DNA of 64,000 nt from Aliikangiella sp. G2MR2-5 (GTDB lineage Bacteria; Pseudomonadota; Gammaproteobacteria; Enterobacterales; Kangiellaceae): assembly GCF_015687155.1 (NCBI RefSeq), contig NZ_JADPQF010000001.1:1178001-1242000 (forward strand), in the 5' to 3' direction. Shown in pieces: positions 1 through 10,627 of this stretch. The notes below the pieces were generated by a model that worked only from the letters and a program-made list of their open reading frames with translations, did not search any database and was not told the DNA's origin. Each line of letters opens with the position of its first letter. The stretch's first letter is position 1. The position numbers and the translations under genes were made by a program.

Positions 1-438
1 AATTAGCAAACGACCGTCTATTAGATAAAACGCAAAGGGGTTTTCGTAGAAATCCTTCGGGATTAACTTAATCTTGGCAAAACTTGTATAGTTTTGTGAA
101 AGTGAAACCAACCTGTGATCCTGACCTTGTACCGCTTTTTCATCACGAATGAGAATCTCTACCCGGAAATTTCTATTGTTTCTTATCGCCAAATTTAACC
201 GACGCTCTATATCTCTATTATTTAGTACCCTTGGATCCAGCAGAGGCGAATAAATTTGAAGCGAGTATTTTGCATTTGCAATTAACGATAGGCAAATCTT
301 TTGTAAGTCGCTCAGAGATTCAACTTTTAATGTTTCCTTGGAAGCTTCCTGGGATAGCTCAAACTGGTGTTCATCAGTCTCGGAATTATGATTTTCTAAT
401 TCGGATTCTTCAGGCATCATTCTATACTCGTTGTTCAT
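1..438 (-). CDS. DUF7931-like (phospholipase-D-like fold) protein, 3' end cut off by window edge
   Basis: The reverse strand reads open from an ATG at 438 to the left edge, giving 146 residues of a partial protein. An acidic N-terminal stretch is followed by a segment (about residues 47-146) resembling the small PLD-like domain called DUF7931: a run ending IYSPLLDPRVL, then an RRLN helix and a strand with VEILIRD. Its biochemical role is unknown to me. The frame stays open upstream to a TAG at 556-558 without another ATG, and the ATG at 438 has no clear ribosome-binding site, so the start is provisional. As I recall, proteins of this kind are often encoded beside a GNAT acetyltransferase; here a GNAT gene lies 1.2 kb away on the same strand with two plus-strand genes between. 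The family assignment is from memory. Confidence 0.6.
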   Translation of the reverse strand, partial: MNNEYRMMPEESELENHNSETDEHQFELSQEASKETLKVESLSDLQKICLSLIANAKYSLQIYSPLLDPRVLNNRDIERRLNLAIRNNRNFRVEILIRDEKAVQGQDHRLVSLSQNYTSFAKIKLIPKDFYENPFAFYLIDGRLLI

Positions 439-596
439 TCTGGAAAGAGGTACTAATGCGCAAAGAGATGGCAAGTCTGTTTCAGTCAACTCTCGCAATT
501 TAAAGGGTCGATCTTTGCTTGTTTTAACAACATAACCTGTGCCAAACTGTGGCCTCTATTGATAATCCTACATCTGTTTAGAAAAGATAACAAATA

Positions 597-1106
597 ATGG
601 TAGAAAAATATTTTGAACAATTAATGTACGCCAGTCGTTGGGTGTTGGCACCTATTTATTTGGGCCTCAGCCTGGGCCTATTGATGCTAGGTGTAAAGTT
701 TTTTCAGGAGGTCATTCATACACTGCCTGTTTTACTATCGGTAGGTGAAGCTGAATTGATATTGATTATTCTTTCACTGGTAGATATGGCTCTGGTTGGC
801 GGTTTGATCGTCATGGTTATGTTTTCAGGTTATGAGAATTTTGTGTCTCAACTTGATATCCATGATAATAGTGAAAAACTTTCCTGGTTAGGCAAGCTTG
901 ACTCAGGATCATTGAAGCAAAAAGTGGCTGCTTCAATCGTTGCCATATCATCAATCCACCTGCTGCAAAAGTTTATGAATGTTGCCGGGGAGAAAGCGCC
1001 AACCGAGAATCAATTGATGTGGTATGTAATTATCCATTTGACATTTGTCCTGTCTGCCCTCGGTATGGCTTGGGTTGATAAGATTAATAGTCAATCTAAA
1101 AACTAA
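597..1106 (+). CDS. YqhA/UPF0114 family inner-membrane protein
   Basis: A 169-residue polytopic membrane protein. Hydrophobic segments are visible at about residues 16-36, 50-78, 106-126 and 141-160. The opening ([19 protein letters not shown]) and the central NFVSQLDIH stretch are typical of the UPF0114/YqhA family, whose function is not established. Length fits the family (about 165 residues). The gene ends 36 bases before the thioesterase and may be co-transcribed with it; it is divergent from the DUF7931-like gene on its left. Family membership is secure; the function is not. Confidence 0.85.
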   Translation: MVEKYFEQLMYASRWVLAPIYLGLSLGLLMLGVKFFQEVIHTLPVLLSVGEAELILIILSLVDMALVGGLIVMVMFSGYENFVSQLDIHDNSEKLSWLGKLDSGSLKQKVAASIVAISSIHLLQKFMNVAGEKAPTENQLMWYVIIHLTFVLSALGMAWVDKINSQSKN

Positions 1107-1142
1107 TCTATTAAAATACCTGATTCATTGAGGAAGTCGTTA

Positions 1143-1562
1143 ATGCCTATCTGGAAAAAGCCCGTATCACTAGAGCATTTGCAAGAACGTCGACGTAATA
1201 CTATGGTTGAACATCTTGGGATAGAGCTTGTTGAAGTCGGCGATGATTATATGACAGCCTCTATGCCAGTAGACAATAGGACGCATCAACCAATGGGGAT
1301 TTTACATGGCGGTGCTTCCATAGCCCTTGCTGAAACAGTGGGAAGCATGGCCGCAAATATGGCCGTTGACGAGGAGCATTACTGCGTTGGTCTCGAAGTT
1401 AATGGCAACCATTTGCGTTCGGTTAAATCGGGTAGGGTATTCGCAACCGCGAGTCCGCTCCATTTAGGACGTACAACCCAAGTGTGGGATATTCGAATAA
1501 GGGATGAACAAGGTCGAAAAGTATGTATATCCAGATTAACGATGGCTGTGTTGAAGAGGTAG
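1143..1562 (+). CDS. Hotdog-fold acyl-CoA thioesterase (YdiI/MenI-PaaI type)
   Basis: A 139-residue single hotdog-domain protein. It carries the family signature GILHGGASIALAETVGS (about residues 54-70), with the HGG turn and the Glu that acts as general base in YdiI-type thioesterases. It probably hydrolyses a cytosolic acyl-CoA or aroyl-CoA thioester; the substrate cannot be read from sequence, and no menaquinone genes are nearby to support a MenI role. The start was placed at the ATG at 1143 because AGGAAG lies six bases upstream (1131-1136) and the resulting N-terminus (MPIWKK) matches the family; an upstream TTG at 1128 would put the ribosome-binding site inside the gene. Confidence 0.85.
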   Translation: MPIWKKPVSLEHLQERRRNTMVEHLGIELVEVGDDYMTASMPVDNRTHQPMGILHGGASIALAETVGSMAANMAVDEEHYCVGLEVNGNHLRSVKSGRVFATASPLHLGRTTQVWDIRIRDEQGRKVCISRLTMAVLKR

Positions 1563-1587
1563 TGGGCTTAAATAAACATCGCTTTCT

Positions 1588-2025
1588 TCAGGCTAGTCTC
1601 TTAGTCATTCTCTGGTAAGGGACACCCTGTTTCATATAGACAGGACCATCGGCGGAAAAATTCTGTTGGTCATAAAAGTGGCTAAGGTCTGTTTCTGCGT
1701 TGAGTGAAAGCCTGGGGATATGGCTTTGTTGTGCTATCTTGATGAGTTCTGACAAAATCCGAGTACCAACCCCTAGTCCGCGATAATTCATTAAAACTGC
1801 TATCCGTCCGATTCTTCCATCCTGATTAAGCCTGCCTGAACCTATTGCTTCGCCTTGCTGATTTGACACGAGGATATGGTGGCAGTAGGGATCGTGTCTG
1901 TCTTTCAACATCTTATGATTAAATCGTTGCTCGATAATGAACACTTTATGTCGTACAGCCATAATGCTGTGGGCTGAAGTTGACCAGTCAACTTCGTAAA
2001 AATGCAAATTGTCTATCCGATCCAT
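1588..2025 (-). CDS. GNAT family N-acetyltransferase
   Basis: A 145-residue single-domain GCN5-related acetyltransferase. The acetyl-CoA-binding motif A is visible as RIAVLMNYRGLGVGTRIL (about residues 74-91), and an ElaA-like opening (VRHKVFIIEQRF) precedes it. The acceptor is unknown. It lies 7 bases downstream of roxA on the same strand and probably shares its transcript. The adjacency of purB, a cupin oxygenase and a GNAT gene recurs in gammaproteobacteria as far as I recall, but no shared function is established. Confidence 0.8.
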   Translation of the reverse strand: MDRIDNLHFYEVDWSTSAHSIMAVRHKVFIIEQRFNHKMLKDRHDPYCHHILVSNQQGEAIGSGRLNQDGRIGRIAVLMNYRGLGVGTRILSELIKIAQQSHIPRLSLNAETDLSHFYDQQNFSADGPVYMKQGVPYQRMTKRLA

Positions 2026-2032
2026 AAAATCG

Positions 2033-3214
2033 CTATGCTGTTACAATTAAGTACCCCTTATTAACTAGACTAGCTAATAGATCAGAAAAAGCAAATTTTT
2101 CCTTGACAGCTTCAATGTCAGTTACTTCGAGGCTTTCGCCACTAAAAAGCCGCTCGATTGGCTCTTTGAATGTCGCAGGACAACTAAAAGTTTCTCCATC
2201 AATACTAAAGATAAGTCTGCCTTCTGACATGACCCAGTTAAAATATGAACCAGGGTTTAATGTCAGCTTCTGATCAGGAAGGAGAGTTTCTTTTAAAAAT
2301 TTTGGGAAGGGGAGCTCTGGTGGTCGCGCACAAGATTCTAGTTTCGGCTGACTCAGATGGTTACTCAAAATTTGTTTGATAACCTCTTGATTTTTAGATA
2401 AATTATTAATCTTATCCTGTGCCCACTTGATTAGCTCTGGCTCTAGACATGACGAGTTATTAGTCTTTTTTCTATATACATCTTCGAAAAACTCATTACT
2501 TTCAGTTTCTTCCAGATAATTAGCTATCATCGCAAACAAGTCTCGGGATTGAGGGGCTCTGAAACCAACAGAGTATCCTAAGGATTCCCCTACGGATACT
2601 CCCCAATGTGCCGTTTCGGGTGGAATGTAGAGAATGTCACCAGGCTGCATAATTACATCTATTTCGGGTTTAAAGGCTTTGAGGTGTTTAAGCCCGTCAA
2701 TGTATTTTTGCTCTTCAGGTATTTTTCCTTTGGCACCAACTTGCCACCTTCTTTCTCCTGCGCCCTGAACTAGAAACACATCATAATTATCGTAATGCGG
2801 GCCAACGCCGCCTCCTTGAGTAGCGTAACTGACCATAAGGTCATCAAAGCGCCATCGAGGAATAAAATTGAACAGATCCACTAATTGCTGTGTTTCAGGA
2901 ATCCAGAAATCGATGGTTTGCACAAGGAGAGTCCAGTTTCTTTCGGGCAGTTTAGCGAATGTATTTTCGTCAAAAGGACCATGCTGCAACTTCCAGCCAT
3001 CTTGTGTTTTACCATGTTCGGCGCTGTTATCCGTAGGGCTACATATTATTCTGGACTCAACTTCTTCTTCAAGAGAGAGTCCAGCGAGCTCGTCTGCACA
3101 TATAAACTCGGGTATTTCAGAAAGACCAGCTTTGATAAGGCACGGTGCTTTTTGCCAATAATTAGATAAAAAACTGTCCTTATCGAAATGTCTTAGAACA
3201 AGTGGCTTTGTCAT
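2033..3214 (-). CDS. roxA: JmjC/cupin 2-oxoglutarate oxygenase, ribosomal protein uL16 arginine 3-hydroxylase (RoxA/YcfD)
   Basis: A 393-residue Fe(II)/2-oxoglutarate oxygenase of the YcfD/RoxA family, which hydroxylates an arginine of ribosomal protein L16. The JmjC core is visible: GPHYDNYDVFLVQ holds the HxD metal ligands (about residues 138-140) and ETAHWGVSVGE supplies the distal His. The C-terminal half is the dimerisation and winged-helix region expected for the family. Length matches E. coli YcfD (about 373) with a modest extension. It lies downstream of purB on the same strand, but a terminator hairpin separates the two; the GNAT gene follows by 7 bases. No strong ribosome-binding site is seen at the chosen ATG. 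Confidence 0.88.
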   Translation of the reverse strand: MTKPLVLRHFDKDSFLSNYWQKAPCLIKAGLSEIPEFICADELAGLSLEEEVESRIICSPTDNSAEHGKTQDGWKLQHGPFDENTFAKLPERNWTLLVQTIDFWIPETQQLVDLFNFIPRWRFDDLMVSYATQGGGVGPHYDNYDVFLVQGAGERRWQVGAKGKIPEEQKYIDGLKHLKAFKPEIDVIMQPGDILYIPPETAHWGVSVGESLGYSVGFRAPQSRDLFAMIANYLEETESNEFFEDVYRKKTNNSSCLEPELIKWAQDKINNLSKNQEVIKQILSNHLSQPKLESCARPPELPFPKFLKETLLPDQKLTLNPGSYFNWVMSEGRLIFSIDGETFSCPATFKEPIERLFSGESLEVTDIEAVKEKFAFSDLLASLVNKGYLIVTA

Positions 3215-3255
3215 GTTAATCAGGCAGTAGTAAGCAGGTTAGTTGAGTAAGTACT

Positions 3256-3281
3256 AAAAAGAAGCCCGGGTATACCGGGCT
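3256..3281 (-). terminator. Rho-independent terminator after purB
   Basis: On the minus strand a 7-bp GC-rich stem (AGCCCGG with CCGGGCT, 3263-3281) is followed by TCTTTTT. It sits between the purB stop (3291) and the roxA start (3214), so it should end the purB transcript. Confidence 0.75.
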
Positions 3282-3290
3282 CTTTAGTAA

Positions 3291-4999
<1,709 letters not shown>

Positions 5000-5181
5000 A
5001 CTTGGATGATTCGATACTTTTAATTAATTGAAATCTAACAACAATCATATAATATGCTAAGAGCTGATATTCTTGGGGGGAGCCGCAGAGATTAAGTATC
5101 TCACGGCAGGAATTAACTTTTTAATTCTTGAAGTTGATTTTCGCGTAAGGCTCAAAACGACAATTTGTTCAGGATAAACAA

Positions 5182-6486
5182 ATGAAATATACAACTTTTC
5201 CAAATGCCGACCATTACCAGATTCCTCGAGGATTATTTATAGGGGCATGGAAGGTATGGTTTAAGCGATTTGCCGACCATGAATCATGGCGAGATGGTGT
5301 TATGCCAGCTGCGCCAAGTGAGCTTAAGCTATATCAATTAATTGAAGAAAAACAAAGATTCAGTTTAGAAGTGGTAAACCGATTGATGGTGCCATGGTCT
5401 TATCGAGATTCTAGCCAGGTTTGCTCAGCATTTTTAAAATTGAACAGAGATGAAGTTCATGAGGTGAATGATGATCAAGGTGAATCTTTCGTCAGGCTTA
5501 CTGACAGAGCACTAGACTATTGGGATAGTTTAACCTTCCTTGAACAAGATATGTTTACAGCGTACGCCGAAGCCAGGATTCAGGCTGACATTGAAACACC
5601 TAGCCCTCAACCAGTAGTTATTGATGATCATGGGTTGGAGCTAATTGGTGAGGATATATACCCACCAATAGTCCCAGAAAAGGATGCCTCTGACCTTGAT
5701 TTTGCCCGAGCAATGGTTGCCTGGATAGAAGAAGATCCGTTTACGCCAATGTACCAAAGGCAGGCCGTTGGCGAAGCTGTCAGTAGCTGGCATGACAGGT
5801 TGGAAAGGTTTTTCTGGCCAAAACCAAGAAACGGTTTGATGCAGGTATCTCACACAGCGGACGCTTTGATGTATCGTTCTGAGCTTTTGGCTCGCGGAAT
5901 AGAGAGGGGAGTCGAATGGAACCAGGAGGATCGAGAACTTGCCGTTAAAACTGCAAATGAAATATTCCTGCAAGCGGGTGTACCTCAACGTGATGTGACC
6001 TGGGAGAATGTTTATGCAGTGATGAAATCAGCGATTCAAGCTGATGAAAACTCAACAGCAAAAATGAATAGCGGCTGGAGTCTCCTGGCATCATTCGCTT
6101 CTCATTGGTTAAATAATTGTGAAGATCGCTTGCCTATGGTTTGTTGGAACAGCAGGGTATCTAATGCAGTTATCTCCAGGCTTGATTTCTTATTGGTCGA
6201 AGCGGGTTATGCAACGCTGGAAGACCGTTTTACCAACATAGGAACTGTTCCAGGCGTTGGGGGGACCAGACCTCGAGAAACAACCCTGAAGTGGCCAGAT
6301 GGCTATCGCAGCTGGAAAACTCAGATCGCAGCGTCAAGATTTGTCAATTTGATGGTTGAAGTGTTAAATAACGAGAGAAACGGAGATGGCAGTCTAAAAT
6401 ATGAGCCAATGCCGATACCAACTGGTGGCCGCGCTCCATGGTCAATACAGGGTGTACAGCTTGTACTATTTTCAGACGGTTATTGA
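5182..6486 (+). CDS. Uncharacterised 434-residue protein
   Basis: I do not recognise this protein with confidence. It appears soluble: no signal peptide or membrane segment is seen. The N-terminal part (about 1-130) is rich in Trp and charged residues; the middle (about 170-300) looks helical. The most distinctive part is C-terminal: CWNSRVSNAVISRLDFLLVEAG, then a glycine hairpin VPGVGGTRPRE, and a conserved-looking end PWSIQGVQLVLFSDGY. The RVS and VPGVGG elements faintly recall helix-hairpin-helix or OGG-fold glycosylase-like proteins sometimes found near defence genes, but I see no catalytic Lys/Asp arrangement that proves it. It is a lone gene with its own spacer and a terminator; there is no mobile-element context. 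Confidence 0.75.
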   Translation: MKYTTFPNADHYQIPRGLFIGAWKVWFKRFADHESWRDGVMPAAPSELKLYQLIEEKQRFSLEVVNRLMVPWSYRDSSQVCSAFLKLNRDEVHEVNDDQGESFVRLTDRALDYWDSLTFLEQDMFTAYAEARIQADIETPSPQPVVIDDHGLELIGEDIYPPIVPEKDASDLDFARAMVAWIEEDPFTPMYQRQAVGEAVSSWHDRLERFFWPKPRNGLMQVSHTADALMYRSELLARGIERGVEWNQEDRELAVKTANEIFLQAGVPQRDVTWENVYAVMKSAIQADENSTAKMNSGWSLLASFASHWLNNCEDRLPMVCWNSRVSNAVISRLDFLLVEAGYATLEDRFTNIGTVPGVGGTRPRETTLKWPDGYRSWKTQIAASRFVNLMVEVLNNERNGDGSLKYEPMPIPTGGRAPWSIQGVQLVLFSDGY

Positions 6487-6518
6487 GCCTGTAGTAAAAT
6501 TAGCAATATTATTGAAAA

Positions 6519-6544
6519 AGGACGCAAAAGCGTCCTTTTTATTT
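6519..6544. terminator. Bidirectional terminator between the 434-residue orphan and the M2 peptidase
   Basis: AAAAAGGACGC-AAAA-GCGTCCTTTTT forms a perfect GC-rich stem with A and T tracts on both sides. It lies between two convergent genes and can serve both strands. Confidence 0.85.
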
Positions 6545-6564
6545 GAGAGTAAGCATCTGAACAA

Positions 6565-8400
6565 TTACCAGCCGCATTGTCGGCCTTTGTTTTGCTCATC
6601 TAACCATGCTTTGAGTGGGGCAAAATAGTCAATGATTGCGGAAGCATCCATTTGCTCCTGACCAGTCATGGTTTTCAGAGCTTCCTGCCATGGACGGCTT
6701 GAGCCCATTTCTAACATCGCTTTAAGTTTGGCACCGGCTTCCTTATTACCGTAAATAGAACATCGGTGCAGCGGACCTGTGTTGCCAGCGACCTTACAAA
6801 GCTCTCTATGGAACTGGAACTGCAGGATATGTGCAAGGAAGTAACGAGAATAAGGAACGCTAGCAGGCACATGGTATTTGGCACCCGGATCGAAATCGTT
6901 TTCAGTTCTTGCTACCGGAGCTTTAACGCCCTGATACTTTTCGCGCAGATCCCACCAGGCTTTGTTATATTGAGTTGCCGGGATTTCGCCGTTAAACACA
7001 CCCCAACGCCACTTGTCTACCATCAATCCGAAAGGCAAGAATGCAACTTTATCAAGTGCCATGCGCATCAAATAAGGCAGGTCTCCAGACTCGTCGGAAA
7101 CTTCGTCAATTAACCCGATTTCTTTAAGATAATTATCATTTATTGATAATGCGACAGTATCGCCAATGGCTTCATGAAAGCCATCGTTAGCACTTTCACG
7201 ATATAACTTGGGCTGTTTCAAGTTATAGGCTCGTTGGTAAAAATTGTGTCCAAGCTCATGATGAATTACGACAAAATCTTCTGTATTAACCTTAATACAC
7301 ATTTTAATTCGATAGTCATCGAGACTTAAATCCCATGCGCTCGCGTGACATTGAACAGTACGGTCGCGCGGTTCAATAAATAGCGAACGAGTCCAGAAAG
7401 TATCGGGAAGCGGCTCAAATCCAAGCGAAGTAAAGAAGTTCTCGGCGGTTCTGACCATTTCTTTTTCGCTGTAATCCTTAGCTTTTAACCGTTCACCTAT
7501 ATTAGTAGAGGAGGCGGTTGACTTAGGCGCAACATCTTCAAAAACATTACCCCAGCTTTGCGCCCACATATTGCCAAGCAGGTGAGCAGGTATTGGACCG
7601 GAGCTTGCAACCACTTGATCGCCATATTTTTCGTTGAGTTTCGCTCTTACATGACACTGGAGAGAATCATAAAGCGGTTTTACCTGTCCCCAAACTCGAT
7701 CCATTTCTTTTGCGAAATCGTCTGCTGGCATATCGTATTTAGAGCGCCACAATGCTCCAGTATCGTTAAAGCCAAGTTCTTTTGAACCCTGGTTGGCGAT
7801 TTCGACCATTCGCTGATAGTCTTTTCTCATCTGTGGACTGACTTTACGCCAATTAACCCAGGCATTCAGCTTTTCCTCATGGCTTGCGGTATTGTCGCCC
7901 AAGGTCGCATTTAGTTCGCCTAAATTAAAGCATTCTTTGTCAGCGCTGCATCCCGTCGCATATGTAGCGTCAAGATTGGAAGATATGGTCGCAAGTTCTT
8001 TAGTCAACTTGTCATCTTCGGGTGCAGGTAGAACAAGACCAGCCTTGAGAATTTCAAGTTTGCGACGAGTGTCATAATCAACTTCAACACCATTGAACTT
8101 CTTGGCTTGCATAGCAAGAGATACACCCATCTTGGTCGCTTCTTCTGCGGCTTTTGCGGCGAGCTCATTAGTATCAGAAGTTACAAAGTTTGCTTGTACC
8201 CAGGCAGTTTTCGCTTGATATTCGTAATCCTGTTCAAGCATGGATTCCGCTTTAGCAATGAAAGCTCGAGCTTCTTCTGCAGTTGGCGCTTTTGGCTTTT
8301 CTGCTTCTTGAGCGACTTTTTGCTCGGGTTGGCAAGCCAGTATTGTTGCCGTTAAGGCAATTGCTGCCGATAGCTTGGATAGCTTATGGATTTTATTCAT
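6565..8400 (-). CDS. M2-family zinc dipeptidyl-carboxypeptidase, lipoprotein
   Basis: A 611-residue peptidase of family M2, the angiotensin-converting-enzyme family. These enzymes remove C-terminal dipeptides from oligopeptides using a zinc held by HExxH and a downstream Glu. The HExxH motif is visible as HELGH at residues 381-385. The N-terminus is a lipoprotein signal peptide with a lipobox ending LAC (Cys 23), followed by a charged linker, so the enzyme is probably anchored in the envelope facing the periplasm. Length fits single-domain bacterial M2 peptidases. AAGGA precedes the ATG. It is a single-gene unit ended by the terminator at 6519-6544. Confidence 0.9.
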   Translation of the reverse strand: MNKIHKLSKLSAAIALTATILACQPEQKVAQEAEKPKAPTAEEARAFIAKAESMLEQDYEYQAKTAWVQANFVTSDTNELAAKAAEEATKMGVSLAMQAKKFNGVEVDYDTRRKLEILKAGLVLPAPEDDKLTKELATISSNLDATYATGCSADKECFNLGELNATLGDNTASHEEKLNAWVNWRKVSPQMRKDYQRMVEIANQGSKELGFNDTGALWRSKYDMPADDFAKEMDRVWGQVKPLYDSLQCHVRAKLNEKYGDQVVASSGPIPAHLLGNMWAQSWGNVFEDVAPKSTASSTNIGERLKAKDYSEKEMVRTAENFFTSLGFEPLPDTFWTRSLFIEPRDRTVQCHASAWDLSLDDYRIKMCIKVNTEDFVVIHHELGHNFYQRAYNLKQPKLYRESANDGFHEAIGDTVALSINDNYLKEIGLIDEVSDESGDLPYLMRMALDKVAFLPFGLMVDKWRWGVFNGEIPATQYNKAWWDLREKYQGVKAPVARTENDFDPGAKYHVPASVPYSRYFLAHILQFQFHRELCKVAGNTGPLHRCSIYGNKEAGAKLKAMLEMGSSRPWQEALKTMTGQEQMDASAIIDYFAPLKAWLDEQNKGRQCGW

Positions 8401-8760
8401 TATAAAGTCCTTGTTTAATATCGAATTATTCTAAACAAAACAGCCTAGTCTAGAAAGTTATTGGTTTTCTTGGTATCGCTTTTTGTAGTCGACAGCAGAA
8501 TATACTTGATAGGCGCCCCCATCAAGTGATGATAATCAATTTCAGCGAAGAAATAGAAGATATTGGCCTAATCGATATTATTGAATATTAAAGGACTTAC
8601 ATTTTTGTGACAGGCATTCCATTAATTGGTTATAAAATACGCTAACATGTTTGCATATGGATCTTTCTTACTGTAGTCTCAGCAAGCTAAGCTTGAGGGA
8701 AGATAAGAAAAAGGGTCGCAAGGATTGGCTTTTTGAGTAGTGCAATTTCTGGGGTAGGCC
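8401..8760. other. Divergent promoter region between the M2 peptidase and the chalcone-isomerase-like gene
   Basis: This 360-bp AT-rich spacer should hold promoters for both flanking genes. A possible plus-strand promoter has TTATAA around 8631-8636 with GTGACA 17 bases upstream. An FNR-like palindrome, GTGATGATAATCAA, lies at 8526-8539, but its distance from either gene is not diagnostic. Confidence 0.35.
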
Positions 8761-9348
8761 GTGAAAAGTACAAAATCCATACTAATATCTGTAGTAGCTC
8801 TTCTGGGTGTAAGCAGTCTATGCTGCGCAAAAGAGCTTGCAGGCGTAACGATTGAAGAGGTTGTTACCGTTTCTCCAGGTGGCGAGCCATTACGTCTAAA
8901 GGGAGCCGCCATTAAAAGTAATGCAAGACAGGCTATTTACGTTGGAGGCCTATACTTGCAGGATGAAGCGCAAAAAGCAAAAACCGTTGAAGATATCGTT
9001 TCAAGCGAAGGCGCCAAGCGCTTTGTTCTATATTGCCAAAATTCGACTATTAAGCCAGAAGCTCTGATCAGAGCACTTAACCTTGGGATCACCGCCAATC
9101 ATACGGAAGAGGAACTTAATGAGCTCGAACCAATGGTAAAACAATTTAATCAAATCTGGAGCGAAGAGATCCACCAGGGTGATAAAGTCTGGATTGATTT
9201 TCTACCAGGAGAGGGGACCCAGATTTCAATAAATGGTGAAGCGAAAGGTTTGATTCCAGGAAAAACTTTCTATGATGCGTTTCTTAAAACATGGCTGGGC
9301 AGCAAGCCGCTAAATGCCTCAATGAAGAAACAAATTCTTGGTAGTTAA
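8761..9348 (+). CDS. Chalcone-isomerase-like secreted protein
   Basis: A 195-residue protein with a Sec signal peptide (hydrophobic core about residues 7-21, likely cleaved before KELAGV). The mature part matches the bacterial chalcone-isomerase-like family: an early strand pair, the AIYVGGLYL motif around residues 60-68, the long helical middle, and the VWIDFLPGEGTQISINGE strand turn. Most bacterial members are not thought to isomerise flavonoids and may bind fatty acids or other hydrophobic ligands; the role here is unknown. The start is a GTG with a GGGGTAGG sequence just upstream. It is a single gene followed by a clear terminator. Confidence 0.82.
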   Translation: MKSTKSILISVVALLGVSSLCCAKELAGVTIEEVVTVSPGGEPLRLKGAAIKSNARQAIYVGGLYLQDEAQKAKTVEDIVSSEGAKRFVLYCQNSTIKPEALIRALNLGITANHTEEELNELEPMVKQFNQIWSEEIHQGDKVWIDFLPGEGTQISINGEAKGLIPGKTFYDAFLKTWLGSKPLNASMKKQILGS

Positions 9349-9369
9349 ACATTCTTTAATATGACGAAA

Positions 9370-9398
9370 AAATCCTGCATATGCAGGATTTTTTTTTG
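9370..9398 (+). terminator. Rho-independent terminator
   Basis: AATCCTGCATATGCAGGATT is a perfect palindromic stem followed by a run of T, just after the chalcone-isomerase-like gene. Confidence 0.85.
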
Positions 9399-9560
9399 GT
9401 TTTGCCTAATTTTGGTTAATAATTTCTTAAACTAAGCAAAATATAAACAAATTTGTTTTATCTACTCTGATTGAAAGAGTAAAATGGCCCGCCAAACCGA
9501 TACGTTCGGTTCTTGTTATTCTAAATTCACAATTCCAAAAATAAGCAGAGTAGTAAAACT

Positions 9561-10592
9561 ATGGGACAAATTGGTCCGGTAATGCTGGATATTGATTCAA
9601 CTCACCTTACCGAAACTGATCGCAATCGAATTTCTAACCCTTTAGTGGGTGGTTTAATACTGTTTAGTAGAAACTTCGTCGACGCAGATCAGATTTTGGC
9701 TTTAACCAGCGAAATTCGTAGCATCAATCCCGAAATAATAATCGCAGTTGATCAAGAAGGTGGGCGCGTCCAACGTTTTATTGGTGAGTTCTCAACATTG
9801 CCTGCACTCGGCGAACTCGGAAAGCTTGCCGAAAAAGATCTTTCATTAGCAAAAGTCTATGCTCGTGATATTGGAAAGCTGATGGCCCTGGAAGTTCAGT
9901 CAGTCGGTTGTGATATTAGTTTCGCCCCGGTTCTTGATTTAGGTTTATCCTCAAGTAGAGTCATCGGAAATCGAGCTTTTTCTACAAACCTTGAACACAT
10001 TATTCAATTGGGTGGTGCTTATATTAGCGGTATGAAAGAAGCTGGAATGGCTGCGACTGGAAAACACTACCCGGGGCATGGAAGCATTGAAGCCGATTCA
10101 CACTTTGAAATTCCGCTCGATGAGAGAGAGCTTGATGAAATTAAGCAGTCAGACATAAAGCCATTTTGTGCACTAGCTGGAGAGCTAGGAGCGATAATGC
10201 CTGCACATATAATATTTCCCAAAGTTGACGAAAAGCCTGCTGGATTTTCCAAGATTTGGTTAGACATGTTACGACAGGAACTAAACTTTGACGGGGTTAT
10301 ATTTTCAGATGATCTTTCAATGAAGGGCGCTGAAACCGCAGGCGACTTTAAGCAACGAGCAGATGCTGCATTAGCTGCTGGGTGCGATATGGTATTGGTT
10401 TGCAACAACCTTTCGGCAGCAGATGAAGTGCTTCTCCACCTGGCTAATCAAAGTGTTTGTGATAGCTCGTCTAACCGTTTGAAAAAATTAAAGATGGCGA
10501 CTAAGCCCAAAGGTCTAAATAGTTTGAAAGAATCACAAGAGTGGATGAGGCTAAGTAATCAATTAGAGTCTTTTAAGAGACTAAAACTATAA
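9561..10592 (+). CDS. nagZ: Beta-N-acetylhexosaminidase
   Basis: A 343-residue family 3 glycoside hydrolase. NagZ is a cytosolic enzyme of peptidoglycan recycling that removes N-acetylglucosamine from GlcNAc-anhydromuropeptides. The substrate-binding DQEGGRVQR (residues 64-72) and the catalytic-loop signature KHYPGHG (168-174, with the His that acts as general acid/base) are visible; the nucleophile Asp lies in SDDLSMKGA around residue 250. Length matches the E. coli enzyme (341). It begins 36 bases upstream of the MscS channel gene on the same strand. Confidence 0.95.
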   Translation: MGQIGPVMLDIDSTHLTETDRNRISNPLVGGLILFSRNFVDADQILALTSEIRSINPEIIIAVDQEGGRVQRFIGEFSTLPALGELGKLAEKDLSLAKVYARDIGKLMALEVQSVGCDISFAPVLDLGLSSSRVIGNRAFSTNLEHIIQLGGAYISGMKEAGMAATGKHYPGHGSIEADSHFEIPLDERELDEIKQSDIKPFCALAGELGAIMPAHIIFPKVDEKPAGFSKIWLDMLRQELNFDGVIFSDDLSMKGAETAGDFKQRADAALAAGCDMVLVCNNLSAADEVLLHLANQSVCDSSSNRLKKLKMATKPKGLNSLKESQEWMRLSNQLESFKRLKL

Positions 10593-10627
10593 TAATCCGA
10601 CTTGTAATTTATTAAACGGAGGAATCG

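Noticed and set aside
231-503. Plus-strand frame of 90 codons near the left edge
   Set aside because: It lies opposite the DUF7931-like gene, whose minus-strand reading shows a domain-like sequence; the plus-strand product has none.
8526-8539. FNR-like palindrome GTGATGATAATCAA before the chalcone-isomerase-like gene
   Set aside because: Nine of ten positions match, but it is over 120 bases from the M2 peptidase start and over 220 from the other gene, with no promoter at the right distance; one such match by chance in an AT-rich 64-kb window is expected.
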